A stretch of DNA of 64,000 nucleotides from Papilionanthe hookeriana x Papilionanthe teres (taxonomy: Eukaryota > Streptophyta > Magnoliopsida > Asparagales > Orchidaceae), in contig CM040426.1 in NCBI GenBank assembly GCA_022702705.1, positions 76,779,877 to 76,843,876 of the forward strand, read 5' to 3'. Every line of letters starts with the position of its first letter. Position 1 is the stretch's first letter. Position numbers and translations under genes: made by a program. The notes beneath the pieces were generated by a model that made no database searches, was not told the origin of the DNA, and saw only the letters and a list, made by a program, of their open reading frames with translations. Positions 11,157 to 22,800 of this stretch are shown here, in pieces.

Positions 11157-13624
11157 TCCACCCCTCTCGGCCATGAGAAGAGCTAAGCACAAACCTTGCC
11201 AAAACTGCGCCAAAATTGTTCCGGACCCTTCTCCACTCTTAGAACACTTGATCCCCGAGTGAAATCCCCCCGCCATTTCTCCTCCGTAAGCTCAATTTCG
11301 GAGTCGAAATTCCACCCAAAACCAGGACACTTCTCCACGGTGAGCCAATTCTCAAATTGATTGGCTCTACACCTTCACTGGACCGAGGGAAGGTGTCCAC
11401 CGACAAAAGCCCCATCTCCAGGCCACCCGGTTGCTCCGACCTCCAAGCTTTGTGATCGGGCTTGGTCGAAATCATATCCGGACAATTCCCCGGACCAGGA
11501 GACTTCATCCGGAGCTTGCTCGGGACCCAATCGAAGGTGCAACAACTCTCGGATCGAAGCCACCCTTCTCGAGCCAAGGTATGAGCTAACTCTCCATCCC
11601 GAGCTTCGGAGATTCTCCATTTCAAATGCCTTAGTTTCAATGCATGTTAGCCGTATAGATGTGTTCGTCTCTTCGAGACGAATCCATAGAAGCATAAGAA
11701 CATGAAAATCCATTGAGTATCGAGTGAGATATTAGGGATTTAGTGTGGACGGCTATCGGGTGAGGACACTTGGGGACGATGAACGGATGCCGTCCATTCG
11801 ATACACGCGCGGACGAACGGCTCGGATGGCGCTTTCGGAGTCGCCGAGGATGCGGCGGCGCCGCGTGGATAAATAGAAAATTAGGGTATTTTCTTATTTA
11901 TTTAATTCCCTAAACTTCAAAAATTCATATCTCTGTGTAGGAAAATCATAAAAATAAAATAAAAATACCCTCTTGCTCAGTGAACGGAGGAGAATAATGT
12001 GGAAAAGAAATCATTTAATTTCATCAAATATTTTATTTTTTATAATTTATTTACTCTCTGCATTATTTTAATTCTCCATGCATGCATACAATTCACCATG
12101 GCATGAGACCATAGGGCTTTTGAAGCCTCCGAATTTGGGAACATTCCCTGAATTTTCCAAAGTCGAGGCCATCCCTATGAAGAGTTCTTGATTTTTCAAG
12201 TTCGAGTCACTGTTTTGAGTATTTTAATTCCAAGTAAATAGCATGTTATGAAATAAATTCTAGGAAAATTTGGTGATGTTCCTTATGACCGAGAGAACTC
12301 TAGGAAAAATGGGACTTGAGTTAATTCACTCGAACAACTCTAATTGGCTTAAACACCCAAAATAGGTCTTTAATTAACTAGAGTTAACCAAGCATCAAAT
12401 TGACTTGAAATCAATTCTCCACTGACCTTTAGGATCAGAGGAATTCACCATAAAAATTTGAGGTCAATTGGACTTGGTTAGCCCCACTAATTGGGTTGAT
12501 TAAGCCACTTAGCCATTTTAAACTTTAAAAATTCATAACTTTTAAAATACTTTTAAAAAATTCACCAAATTGGTTTTGGAGCCTCTCTGATATCAGGGGA
12601 ACCTAAGAAAATTAAAATTTCAATTTTCTGAAAAAGTTGATTTTTAATAATATTTTAATACTTTTAATAATTAAAAAATAAAAAATAATAAAAATCACAA
12701 AAATAATAAAGTTCACCAAAATGTCACATTTTGAATTTTAATCACTTAGGAATAAATTCCACATTTTTCCTAGGTCTATTTAGTGAGATATTGAATTTTA
12801 AAGCCTTAGGGTAATTTTTTAAATTAAAAAAATGTATTTTCTAGCATTTTCACTAAAATAATTATAATAAATCATAGAAAAATCAGAAAATTGCAAAATT
12901 TGTTTCTCTGGTTTCCTTGATATTAGAGAGATTTTTGAAAAATATAAAATCTATTTTTCAACATTTATTTTATTTTTTAAATTAATTAACACTCCAAAAC
13001 TCAAAATAATTATAATAAAAATAATATAATTCAAAAAATCACCAAAATTGGTCCAAGTGCTTCTCTGGTCATTAGAAATGTCCCCTAATTTTCTTAAGGA
13101 CAGAAACTTTCCTTCGGTCATGTTATCAAATTTTCCTTGAAAATATCTATTTTCCACCAAAAATAATTATATAAATAAATTAAATACAGAAAAATCATAT
13201 TTTCTCCTCTCATGTCTTTATTGATATATGAGTGAAGTCACATAAAAATTTCAAGTTCATTTGAGTTCAATTTAGTGAGTTATGAAATTATTAAGCTAAA
13301 GGGGTAAAATGGTAATTAAACTTTTAACCCTTAATTAAAACTTTAGGTTTAATAAAAAATCAACAAGTAAAATATTTGATCTTAATCTGATCTGGATGAT
13401 TGAAATTTAAATAATTAAAGGGTAGAAACCCATTAAATAATTTTAAAATGATTAAACTTTAATTAAATAATAGATTAAATTTGGAGGAATAATAAATTGG
13501 ATTATTAAAATAAGGGATATTTATTAGGAAGAGATTTATTCTTTAATTTAAAAATCCCTAAACTAATTATATCATTAATACTCAATTTTTAATTAAAATG
13601 ATAACTCAAATTTAAAATATTAAA

Positions 13625-13980
13625 AGACTTAATTAAATTATTAAACTCTTTTAAAATTTTAATTAAAATTAAAAATAAAGTAAATTAAAGATAAATTAAA
13701 TTAAAATTAAATTAAATTTAACAATTAAATTAAATTAAATTAAATTTAATAATTAAATTAAATTAAATTAAATAATTAAATTAAATTAAATTAAACAATT
13801 AAATTAAATTAAATTAAATAATTAAATTAAATTAAATTAAACAATTAAATTAAATTAAATTAAATTAAATAATTAAATTAAATTAAATCAAATCAAATTA
13901 ATTAAATACCAAATCAAATTAAATTGAACTATGTTAAACTAAATCAAACTCAATTAAATTAAATTAAATTAAATATAAAA
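13625..13980. repeat. AAATT-type pentanucleotide-rich low-complexity tract
   Basis: About 350 bp built almost wholly from aaatt/ttaaa units with occasional aataattaaa interruptions, inside the long LTR. It probably grew by replication slippage and helps explain why this LTR is longer than the solo LTRs. Confidence 0.9.
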
Positions 13981-14509
13981 CAACTTCAACACTATTCCAA
14001 ATTTAAACCCTTTAACTTAAATCAAATCATTTGAATACCAATTTACCTTGAAAGTTTTAGTTATCATAACTCCTAAACGAACATTAAATGAAATGTTACT
14101 TCACTTATAGGATATTCAAATGTCCTAGTTCACTGAAGCAAGATAACAATAAAACTTGAAATTCTTGGACGATTAATTCATTTGTATAATTAAATTCATT
14201 TGGACTTAAAACAATCCTAGAAATATTGAAAAGATGTTTAAGATTCTTCTTAAGCACTTCCTCAATATGATAGGATATTTATAAGAACAATTGGGCTTAA
14301 TCGTTCTTTGATGAAGAAAATCGTCCTCAAACCAAAACACAGAGAACCTAGACGTCCTAGGGAATGACTAGCTATAGGATTAGGAATTTGGTAGAAAACC
14401 ATAACCCTTCCCTTAGTTTTACCTAGGAACTTGCTTAAATATTCTAATTGTGTTTTAAGTGCGGCTTGGGATGACGGGAAGACCCTCCGAGTACGCTTTT
14501 ATTTTTATT

Positions 14510-14554
14510 GCAATTTACTTTCTTGCAATTTACTTTCTTGCAATTTACTTTCTT
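14510..14554. repeat. 15-bp tandem repeat, three copies
   Basis: The unit gcaatttactttctt begins at 14510, 14525 and 14540, within the long LTR. Confidence 0.9.
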
Positions 14555-15280
14555 GCGAATGTACTTTATTTTTCTTGCATGATAAAACAACAGTTGCATG
14601 AAAACCCACACCTTTAGGATAGACCCTAAAAGCTGAAACCAAATTAAGTTAAAAGTCATTGCAAGATAAAATTCACCGCCACAACATTTCAAAATATAAA
14701 ACAACTCAAAATTTAATCACAAACGAACACAAAACTACAATTACAACTAAATTAAAACGTCCTGTTGGATGATCGGGAATACCTCGGATGATGTAACCTA
14801 CGTGTTGCTAACGGGATTTCCCACGGTCTAAATGAAAGTGTGGAACTCATTCAGTTGAGTTTAGCAAATTCAACTGGACTAAGTGAATCCGATAAAAATA
14901 ATGATGCCGGAAGGATGGAACCGTGGGATCTTAACCGGTGTCGTTATAATCAACTTTAAGATTTGTTTTAATTAAAACGTAAAAAAAAAAAAAAACTTGG
15001 AAATCAAGATTTTCTCTAAACCAAAACACTTTTCTCATCTCCCGATTTATGATTTCTAAAACTAAACCTCCGCAACAACAAGGAACTTGGGGCATGGTGG
15101 GCGACACGGCCATCGTCGTCAGCGAAACTTGAACCTACTTCAAGCAAAACTTTTCTAGAATTAAATAACCAAGCCATAGGACTTCGAGGTAGCTTGCTCT
15201 AGTGCAACATAAATCCTCAACTCTTCGTTAGGCATTTGCATTGCAAATTAAGCCCTAACCGGTCTTAGGATTCCGAGGTA

Positions 15281-15295
15281 GTCGTCCGATACGAC
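15281..15295 (+). promoter_or_regulatory. Conserved LTR hairpin 1 (GTCGT-CCGAT-ACGAC)
   Basis: A 5-bp stem with a 5-nt loop. The identical 15-mer occurs at 49799-49813 in solo LTR 1 and, reversed, at 52600-52614 in solo LTR 2, at 771, 726 and 733 bp from the respective LTR ends. Surrounding sequence is much less conserved. Function unknown. Confidence 0.6.
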
Positions 15296-15651
15296 AATAA
15301 ACCCTCACATCTTCTAGAGTTATTTGTTTGATTTTATCATACAAATATAAGCCCTAATTAATTAAAATTGGCAAGATCAAAACATTTAAATAAGTATTAG
15401 GACTTTCCTAAACTTAAGCCAAACAATAGGATAGTCGGGAAATTACCGAAGTTCACTTCGAATCGGTAATTTCTCCTACCTCTCTTCCTTTGGATTCACA
15501 AAACAAAATGTTCCAAAATTTGATCCATTCCCTATTGAAATTCCAAAATTCAATCTTTGAAAACCTTAAACTTTGAAATTCTTGAGAGCGGAATTATTGG
15601 TTATTATCGAGAGTTTTCTTAGGTGATTCCCGTCACTTAAGATGTAATTAA

Positions 15652-15673
15652 CTATAGGGGCTTGCCCTTATAG
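15652..15673 (+). promoter_or_regulatory. Conserved LTR hairpin 2 (CTATAGG...CTTATAG)
   Basis: An inverted repeat closing on CTATA/TATAG. The equivalents are 50165-50188 (solo LTR 1) and 52233-52254 (solo LTR 2, reversed). All three are followed by a short box containing TTTAA(A)GA and then AATATAAACC in LTR orientation. Function unknown. Confidence 0.55.
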
Positions 15674-15823
15674 GGAATTTTAAAGAACCCGAGTAATATA
15701 AACCCCGTTTAATACTTTCATATTAAGCGAGGGAATTTGTCGGCTTATAAAATTGGTTCGCGGACCAAACGGATGTCACAAAACTTCTAGTTTATTTGAT
15801 CGAGCCCCACCATCAAGCGAGTG

Positions 15824-15849
15824 TGTCTATCCTTAGGGATAGATACACG
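15824..15849 (+). promoter_or_regulatory. Conserved, covarying LTR hairpin 3
   Basis: Inner stem CTATCC/GGATAG, a 2-nt bulge (AT), outer stem GTGT/ACAC. Solo LTR 1 (50341-50365) has CTATTC/GAATAG with bulge AC and an outer GTGC/GCGT pairing, so paired bases changed together. Solo LTR 2 (about 52077-52103, reversed) can form the same shape with more G-U pairs. All lie 174-217 bp from the LTR end. Confidence 0.6.
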
Positions 15850-16066
15850 GTTTGTGGTGCGGTGCTCGTTTATATAAACTATTTGGGATGTGAGATCGGT
15901 TTAATCTCATATCTTAAAACTTTCAAATTTAAAAATTATTTTCAAAGCCAAATATTACTTTCTAAATTATATATATATTTAAATCAAATTTAAAATTTAA
16001 ATTCGCCGACAACTTCTGTTAGGCGACCCCCTTTAAAATACAACACAACCTAAAAATATGCCGACA

Positions 16067-16088
16067 ACTTCGGCGACTCCATCTGGGA
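16067..16088 (+). other. Primer-binding site region of copy B
   Basis: Directly after the LTR end lies acttcGGCGACTCCATCTGGGA. GGCGACTCC with a following TGGGA resembles the tRNA-complementary site used by Tat/Ogre elements, usually ascribed to tRNA-Arg. The first base is C rather than T of the expected TGG. The tRNA assignment is inference. Confidence 0.55.
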
Positions 16089-16593
16089 GGATTCCTCTCT
16101 CCATTATAATCAAATAATTCGCTTTCAAAAATCGGTAGTGTATCCATGTCCCTAATGGATCAAACTACCCTTCTTTCCGTTGGAATACTATGTTCATTTC
16201 TATCTTGAACAAGTATAGCCAACATTCTCTCGGATTTAGGAGCCACTTGTTTAGACACCCCTAAACGAGAGAGGTTCCGAGATCCTTTACCTCATTTCGA
16301 GGTGGGGTGGACCCCGATAGGTGTTAGTTTAGGAATGATCCTTCGAGTCGAGAAGTCTTGCTTAAGATTTTCTTTCCCTTTCCAACTCTGAATCGGATTC
16401 CTTACCTTCTCTACACCTTTGAACGTTCCGTTCTAAATAAACAAACCCTCTAATAAGTGATTCTTTTAACAAATGATTCTTTTTTATAAATACATGAACA
16501 AAGAATGAGTTCGGACTCTTTTCAATTCCTTTCTTTTCGTCCCGAAGAAAAGAAGCATAACTTGGGACCGACAACCGAGTCTACCTTGCAGAA

Positions 16594-16887
16594 ATGGAAG
16601 CCCCGAAACCGATTTTCTCCTTCACCAACGGACTGGACTTCGCCGTCTATAAGGATGAGCTACCCGACAATGGGGTCATCCGATTTGGACGGGGATTTGA
16701 AAACACGAACGTCAAGGTCACCGACGTCTCCCTCTTTGCACTGACGAACAAGGTATCTGAAGCTGAGGAGCCACTGCTTGAGTTCAACCTTAGATCGACC
16801 CAAGAGTTTCCTCCCCTGCAAAGGATCCCGACTAGGAGGAGTACTGCCGTCCGCAGAGGACCGTTCTCACTACCCCCACCGGTCTAG
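16594..16887 (+). CDS. Short leader ORF before gag, copy B
   Basis: A 97-codon frame starting MEAPKPIFSFTNGLDFAVYK. It lies where Ogre-type Tat elements carry an ORF of unknown function before gag. The pattern F-x-NG-x(3)-A recurs in a translated piece at about 4890-4980 of copy A. No known domain is recognised. It could instead be the N-terminus of a longer, now broken Gag. Confidence 0.45.
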   Translation: MEAPKPIFSFTNGLDFAVYKDELPDNGVIRFGRGFENTNVKVTDVSLFALTNKVSEAEEPLLEFNLRSTQEFPPLQRIPTRRSTAVRRGPFSLPPPV

Positions 16888-17564
16888 TTGTTTTGCACCC
16901 ACCCCGACTTCGCCAAATCAAAGGGAAAGAAATCCGGAACTATGGTAAACCCGTTACCGTGGAGGGTACGGATCTTCTGTAAGACCTTCGTCTTCGAAAT
17001 CGGGTCCGATTCGAAGATTCCGTCGCCGACAAAGACCCAAAGAAGAAATAGAAATAGAAGGATCGCCGGAGAAGCCGGAGCTGTCGAGATTGCCTTCCGG
17101 AAGAAATTCCGGAGTTGCCGGAATATACACCGCTACCGAATATACACCACCGCTTCGACTACATACCACTTTTGGGAGGAAGCGGGTTCCATCCCCTCTC
17201 CGCCGCGAGAGGATGAGGAGAATGTTCACAAGATTGCTCGCCACATTACCTCGACCCGCATACTACAACGATAGCCGCAAGAAAAGAACTAGAACTACGC
17301 CGTTTGCTCGATTGCAAACTTTGGTAGAAAAGCTAGCAAAGAAGGAAAACCGCCCGTGTCGGAAATTCTACGAAGGATAGGACGGGTGCCGGTCAAATCC
17401 CGTCTTGGGCCCCGAGTAGAGCCCGTCGTCATGATAGAAAAGCCAAGCAAGAGAATGAAGGCTAGCCCGCCCGTCGTAGTATCGGGATTACGGATTAGGG
17501 AGGATACCACCTTCCGACATTTGGCCAACGGACCATCCGGTCCTAGACCTTTGCTGCTAGAAGG

Positions 17565-19260
17565 ATGGTGTGGCGTCCCACTACGGGGCAATTGAGATTG
17601 AAACAGCAGCCCGAGAGAGAAAGTCTCGCCAGGAGGCTTGAATCCGAAGAAAGCGCTACTGCGATGAAGGGGACTCGTGAAAAAAGGACCCGGCAACCAT
17701 CGCATGACAACCACAAAGATACACAGAAAGCTCCGCTAGAAGATGCCATGGAAAAGTTGAGAACCGACATCCGACGGTTGGCAAAAGAAAGAGAAGAAAA
17801 GTTCGGAGATGAGATCGACTCATCGGAATTCATGGACAACGAATATGCGAGAAATCAACATGGTTGAGACACGAGCTTCATCATCTTCTCGAGGTGCTCC
17901 TGCAGCCGCAGAAGAGAGGAGCCGGAGCGATGAAGAGACGGCTTCGGGAAAAGGACGACACGATCGCTCGAATGGCGAAGAGGATGGAAGAGATGGCCAT
18001 AGCTGCGGCCACTCTCCAAAGTCAAGTACAACCACATAGAGAGACACCCCCGAAGTCATTCACATCGTAGACGGAGGGAAGGAGATTACATCCGTCAATG
18101 GGGATGACCGGTGAAAAAGGATACAACACAAAGTATGATCCTCGAAAAGGATATCAAGAACTTGGTAGAGCGAGCAGGTGCGAGAAGCCCTAGCACAATC
18201 GAAGAACGGGACATCTATTCGGACGGGTAGACCTTACCGGAAGAATTCGACGCCGTCCAATACCCGAAGGGCTTCGTACCACCTCTGTTTAAGACCTTCG
18301 ATGGAACCGGGAACCCCCGACGAGCATGTTGCACACTTTCGTGCCAGTTGTTGCAATGCCGGCGGGAGCGATGCGCTACTCTTCCGACAGTTCGTTAGCG
18401 ATCCGTCGGGGATCGCCTTCGACCGGTATGCGGAGTACCCAACGGATTCAGTAAAGACATTCTCGAGCTAGAGAGCCTCTTCATTAAGCGATTTGCCGGA
18501 GCTCGGCACCACATCACTATAGGTGATTTAGTGGTAGAGAAACAAAGGCCGAATGAAACTCTAGTGGATTACATACTTCGATGGAGAAATTTAAGCATGA
18601 AGTGTGAACCACAAGCCGCAAGAACAACATGCGGTCGGCATCTTGCTTAAAAGCATTCACGGCCCGATAGCACTTCTCCTCGAGGGATTCACTATTAAGA
18701 CTTTTGAGAAGTTGTTAAGCAAGGCCGGAAGCTTGCAAGAAGAGGCGAAGCAATTAAGTTTTGCCGACAAGACGGACAAGCGGAAGCGGTGAAGACTTTC
18801 GAAAAGAAATCCGGGGTCGTTGCGGCGAGTTGACAAAGGCAAACAACCGATGCAAATACCACCGAAACGGCCGCAAGCAACCACAACAAAATTACCGGCA
18901 ACCCCGGTCCAGCTATCGGTCGTCTCCGCAGTATGAACAACCGTCTCGTCCGCAACGTACATTGAGGGAGCTTCTGAGCAGAGAATATCCATTCAAGAAT
19001 GAAGCAGTGCCAAAGATGTTCCGTAGCTTAATGAAAACTCCAGATTTCCAGCTGCCAGAGCCCAAAAGACCAGAGGAAGTCAACAAGAAAGGTGATCCCA
19101 ACTTTTGCCCCTACCATCGGATGCTTGGGCACAAGATGAAGACTGCATTACCTTTAAAAGTTGGCTCGATGACAACCTTCGGAAAGGAAATATAACAATC
19201 CCGAAGGAGTACATGAAGGAACCCCGAAAGGAGGTTCCGTCAATGTTATCTCAACCGATC
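17565..19260 (+). pseudogene. gag, copy B, frameshifted
   Basis: Overlapping pieces in different frames give a Tat-type Gag. A charged region comes first (17565-17867). A probable coiled coil follows near 17930-18040 (REKDDTIARMAKRMEEMA). The capsid-like gag domain is at about 18240-18790, with PDEHVAHFRASCCNAGGSDA, an ETLVDYI motif at about 18558-18580, and LLKSIHGPIALLLEGF. A C-terminal nucleocapsid-like segment carries CPYHRMLGHKMK (about 19108-19145), the CPYH-type zinc-binding region of Tat Gags. Breaks occur near 18465, 18600, 18790 and 19150. Role in the family: particle formation and RNA packaging. Confidence 0.85.
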
Positions 19261-19830
19261 CCGTCATTCCGATAGATCCCTATGCAACCGACGATGGATG
19301 GACCACCGCTCGGACGAGATCTTCGAAGAAGATTTTAGACAACATCCGAACCGCTTCGGTGCGAGCTTCAATTCGAGTTCGAGACTCGTTAAGCCGGTAC
19401 TATCACTTGCGATAGAAGAGCCACCTCGACGAGAGACAATCGAAGAGAAGAAGAAAATTGACGAAGAATAGGGGACCGAGATTCCTAAGGCTAGACTAGG
19501 GGCCGCTTATCCTAGGATAGTTGTTTCGATTCGGGGGAGAAATCCCTCGAACCTCCGATTTTGTATGATTATCCGCTCACTTCGGTGGGATCATATAATG
19601 ATAAGGGTGATGGCGTTGGCTACGTTTTGACTCGTTTCTAACGATTACGTAACTAGCGACAATCCGGGCGTCGATTTCGATACCAACAACAATTCTCAAA
19701 TCATACAAGATCTCGACGATCAAAATGACGAAGAAGACATCCATCAAGGAGGCTACGAGAGCTCAACAAGCAACGGCTCTATCCGCGAGTTTCGAGGAGC
19801 TCCGATTACGATAGAGTTAGAGCCTTCGAT

Positions 19831-22800
19831 TTGGAAGATAATCCGGAAGAGCCGGTCATTCCGATTCGGGAGGAGACACCGACAAACTCGACACTAGATT
19901 CGGAAGAAATTACGGAAGTCAACCTAAGAAGTGGAAAAGTTCTACCTCCAAGAATGGGTCCAAAAGACAAAGGAAAGCGGTGGTTGTTCAAGAAGAACCA
20001 ACCCCAGCGGAAGACATACCCGTTCGAGAAGAAGCCGAGACGCATGGAAACAAAGTGGACTACAACGTTCTAGCCCATCTTAGGAAACTACCGGCCAAGC
20101 CGAGCATTTACGATGCTCTCATCTTATCAAAGGAGATGAGGGAAGCTCGATCAAGGCCTTACTTGATCCGGAAATTTGCTTAGCTCAAATGGCCGGAGAT
20201 TCCTTAGATGAGGTTTGCTCGTTAAAGGAACAGCGAGGTGTTACCTTCACGGACAATGACCTACTACTTGGGACAGCAGATCACAACCGACCGTTGTACA
20301 TTTCAATTACAATTGGGAAGTTTACGCTCTCCAGAGTTTTGGTGGATCCAGGAGCATCAATCAATATAATGAGTCTTCGAACACTAGCATACTTGGAAAT
20401 TGATGCTCGTGAGCTCGAGGCCGACAAAATGTTATTAAGAGGATTCAACCGGAAAGGAGAAAGAGCCCTCGGGTCAATAACGCTACCGATGAAGACCGGT
20501 GATTTAGCAAAGACAACCGCAAAATTTCATATAATCGATTCGAAACGTCGTTCAACGCTCTCTTGGGCCGACCATGGATACATGAAAACGGGATGGTACC
20601 ATCATCTCTACACCGGTGCATCAAGTACTACGATGGAGGGGAACGAGTGCATCAAAGGTGACTTGCAACCATTCTCCGTACATGAAATTGGAATCCATGA
20701 AGATGCGGCTTATTATGCACCGCCAAAGAAAACAATCTTCTCCGGAGATACCATAACAAATGAAGCAAAGAAAGTTCGAGACAACGAAGAATCGAAGTTC
20801 TAGTCCAACGAGTCACTCACCACTCCCTTCCGGCGAGATGGTGAAGGTTTCTCCACAACTCGCATCCGAGGTCGAGGCCGGGGACGAGGCCGTGGTAGAG
20901 ACACTAGGACAATTGGACGGAAGAAACCGACCATCAATGTTGATTGGGAAGATAGTTCTGAAGAGGAAAAAGAAATCAAGCAAGAAGCGGCAACAATAAG
21001 TCGAAAGAAGCCGCAATACAAGATCTCCCTCGAAGATGAAAAGAACGAAGAATACAAATCAATGTACGAGAAGATTAACCACTATGTACATACTATGACC
21101 CTAACCCCGATCCGATTCTAGCAAGATCGAGGGTATGGTGGTCAAAGAGGTACGTAATGACGGTGCAAGGCCAATCAAATTCTACCGTGGTGCTTCTTCC
21201 TCCAAAGCTGAAAATAATGTACAATTCGAAGATGTCACTTCATCAGAATTAATGGAATTACCTTTTGAGTGGTACTCTCCCTGTGTTCAAAATTTAATTC
21301 AACGTGGTTTCTTACCTCGACAATGGACAAAAGGCCAATCACAACATTTTGAAAAGTTATGGAATAACTCCGGTCGTCCACCCGATTCAAAGTATGGACT
21401 CGGATTCGGCACGGTAGGGTCGATTGACGATGCCGAATTTTGCTTGGTTGTCACTTGCAAGTCCAATGAAAGCTGCATGGAAACTACGGACGAACTCGAA
21501 GATTTACAAATTGGAGACGCTCCACCGAATTCGAAGAAGAAATTAAATCCACGATAGATGAGTTAACGGAAGTTAACTTAGGTACTAACGAAGAGCCTGG
21601 ACCTACCTTTATTAGCTCCTTACTCGATAAAGAAGACTCCGAAGAAATAATCGAGTTATTAATGGAATTTAAAGATCGTTTTGCTTGGAGCTACGATGAA
21701 ATGCCGGGATTAGCTCCGAGAGGTTGCGATCCATAAGCTAGGAGTGGATCCTACTTCTATTCCGGTCGGACAAGGTCCCGGAAGAATGCGTCTAGAAATC
21801 GAACAACAAGTCATAGCCGAAGTTAAAAAGCTAATAGACGCTAAATTTGTCCGTGAAGAACAATACCCGACTTAGCTAGCCAATGTAGTGCCGGTCGAAA
21901 GAAGAATGGTCGGATCGGAATTTGTGTGGACTTCGAGAGATTTAAACAAGGCATGTCCAAAAGATGAATTCCCTCTACCGATTCCGGAATCGATGATCGA
22001 TATTGCTTCGACACATGAAATATTCTCATTCATGGATGGATCTTCGGGATACAACCGGATAAAAATGGCTCCGAGAAGATGAAAAGCTTACGGCATTCGA
22101 ACGCCGATCGGAGTATTTTGCTACACGGTGATGCCATTCGGACCGAAGAACGCAGGAGCAACTTACCAAAGAGCAATGACAAGAATTTTTGATGATCTCA
22201 TCCACAATCAAGTCGAGTGCTACGTGGACGATGTCGTCATCAAAAGCAAAGTAAAGGAAAACCACTCGTATGATTTGAGAATTGTTTTCGAACGATTAAG
22301 ACAATTTAACCTTAAGATGAATCCCTTAAAATGCGCCTTCGGCGTCACCTCCGGAAATTCTTAGGATTCGTTGTCCGACATCGTGGAATTGAAATCGACC
22401 GGAGAAGATTAAAGCCATCTTAGAAATGCCGCCTCCCAAAACCTTAAAACAACTACGATCTTTTCAAGGGAAGTTGGCATATCTTCGACGCTTTATCTCA
22501 AACTCGTCGGGTAGGTGTCGGCCTTTCTCGGCACTAGTTAAAAAGGACGCCAAATTTATTTGGGAAGAGAAATGCCGAAGGCCTTCGAAGACATTAAACA
22601 ATATTTAATGACACCTCCTGTCTTAGCGACCCCAGTCTCGGGTAGACCGTCGACACTTTACACCGCGGCTTTAGATGACTCTCTCGGAGCCCGTTAGCCG
22701 AGTCGATGATGAGGGTAAAGAAAATGCTCTTTACTACTTAAGCCGTCGTTTACTTCCGACGGAAGTAAGATATCCCGCAATTGAAAAGCATTGTTTGGCC

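Larger units (their letters stand above)
8770..16066 (+). mobile_element. Long LTR (about 7.3 kb) shared by copies A and B
   Basis: It starts TGTTGACCTC and ends GCCGACA, the same termini as the two TSD-flanked solo LTRs at 45232 and 51867, which fixes the family ends. It follows copy A's 3' region and is followed at once by a PBS-like sequence and copy B's gag region, so it serves as A's 3' LTR and B's 5' LTR. Three hairpins about 770-217 bp before the end are shared with both solo LTRs. It is 1.9-2.0 kb longer than those LTRs. The very AT-rich 11.9-14.7 kb part may include an insertion or expansion. An alternative end at 16011 exists because GCCGACAACTT occurs twice. Confidence 0.75.

Noticed and set aside
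11239..11713. Open frames of 112-133 codons on both strands
   Set aside because: They fall in the LTR and are partly repeated in the inverted LTR piece at 25 kb. No domain, overlapping in antisense.
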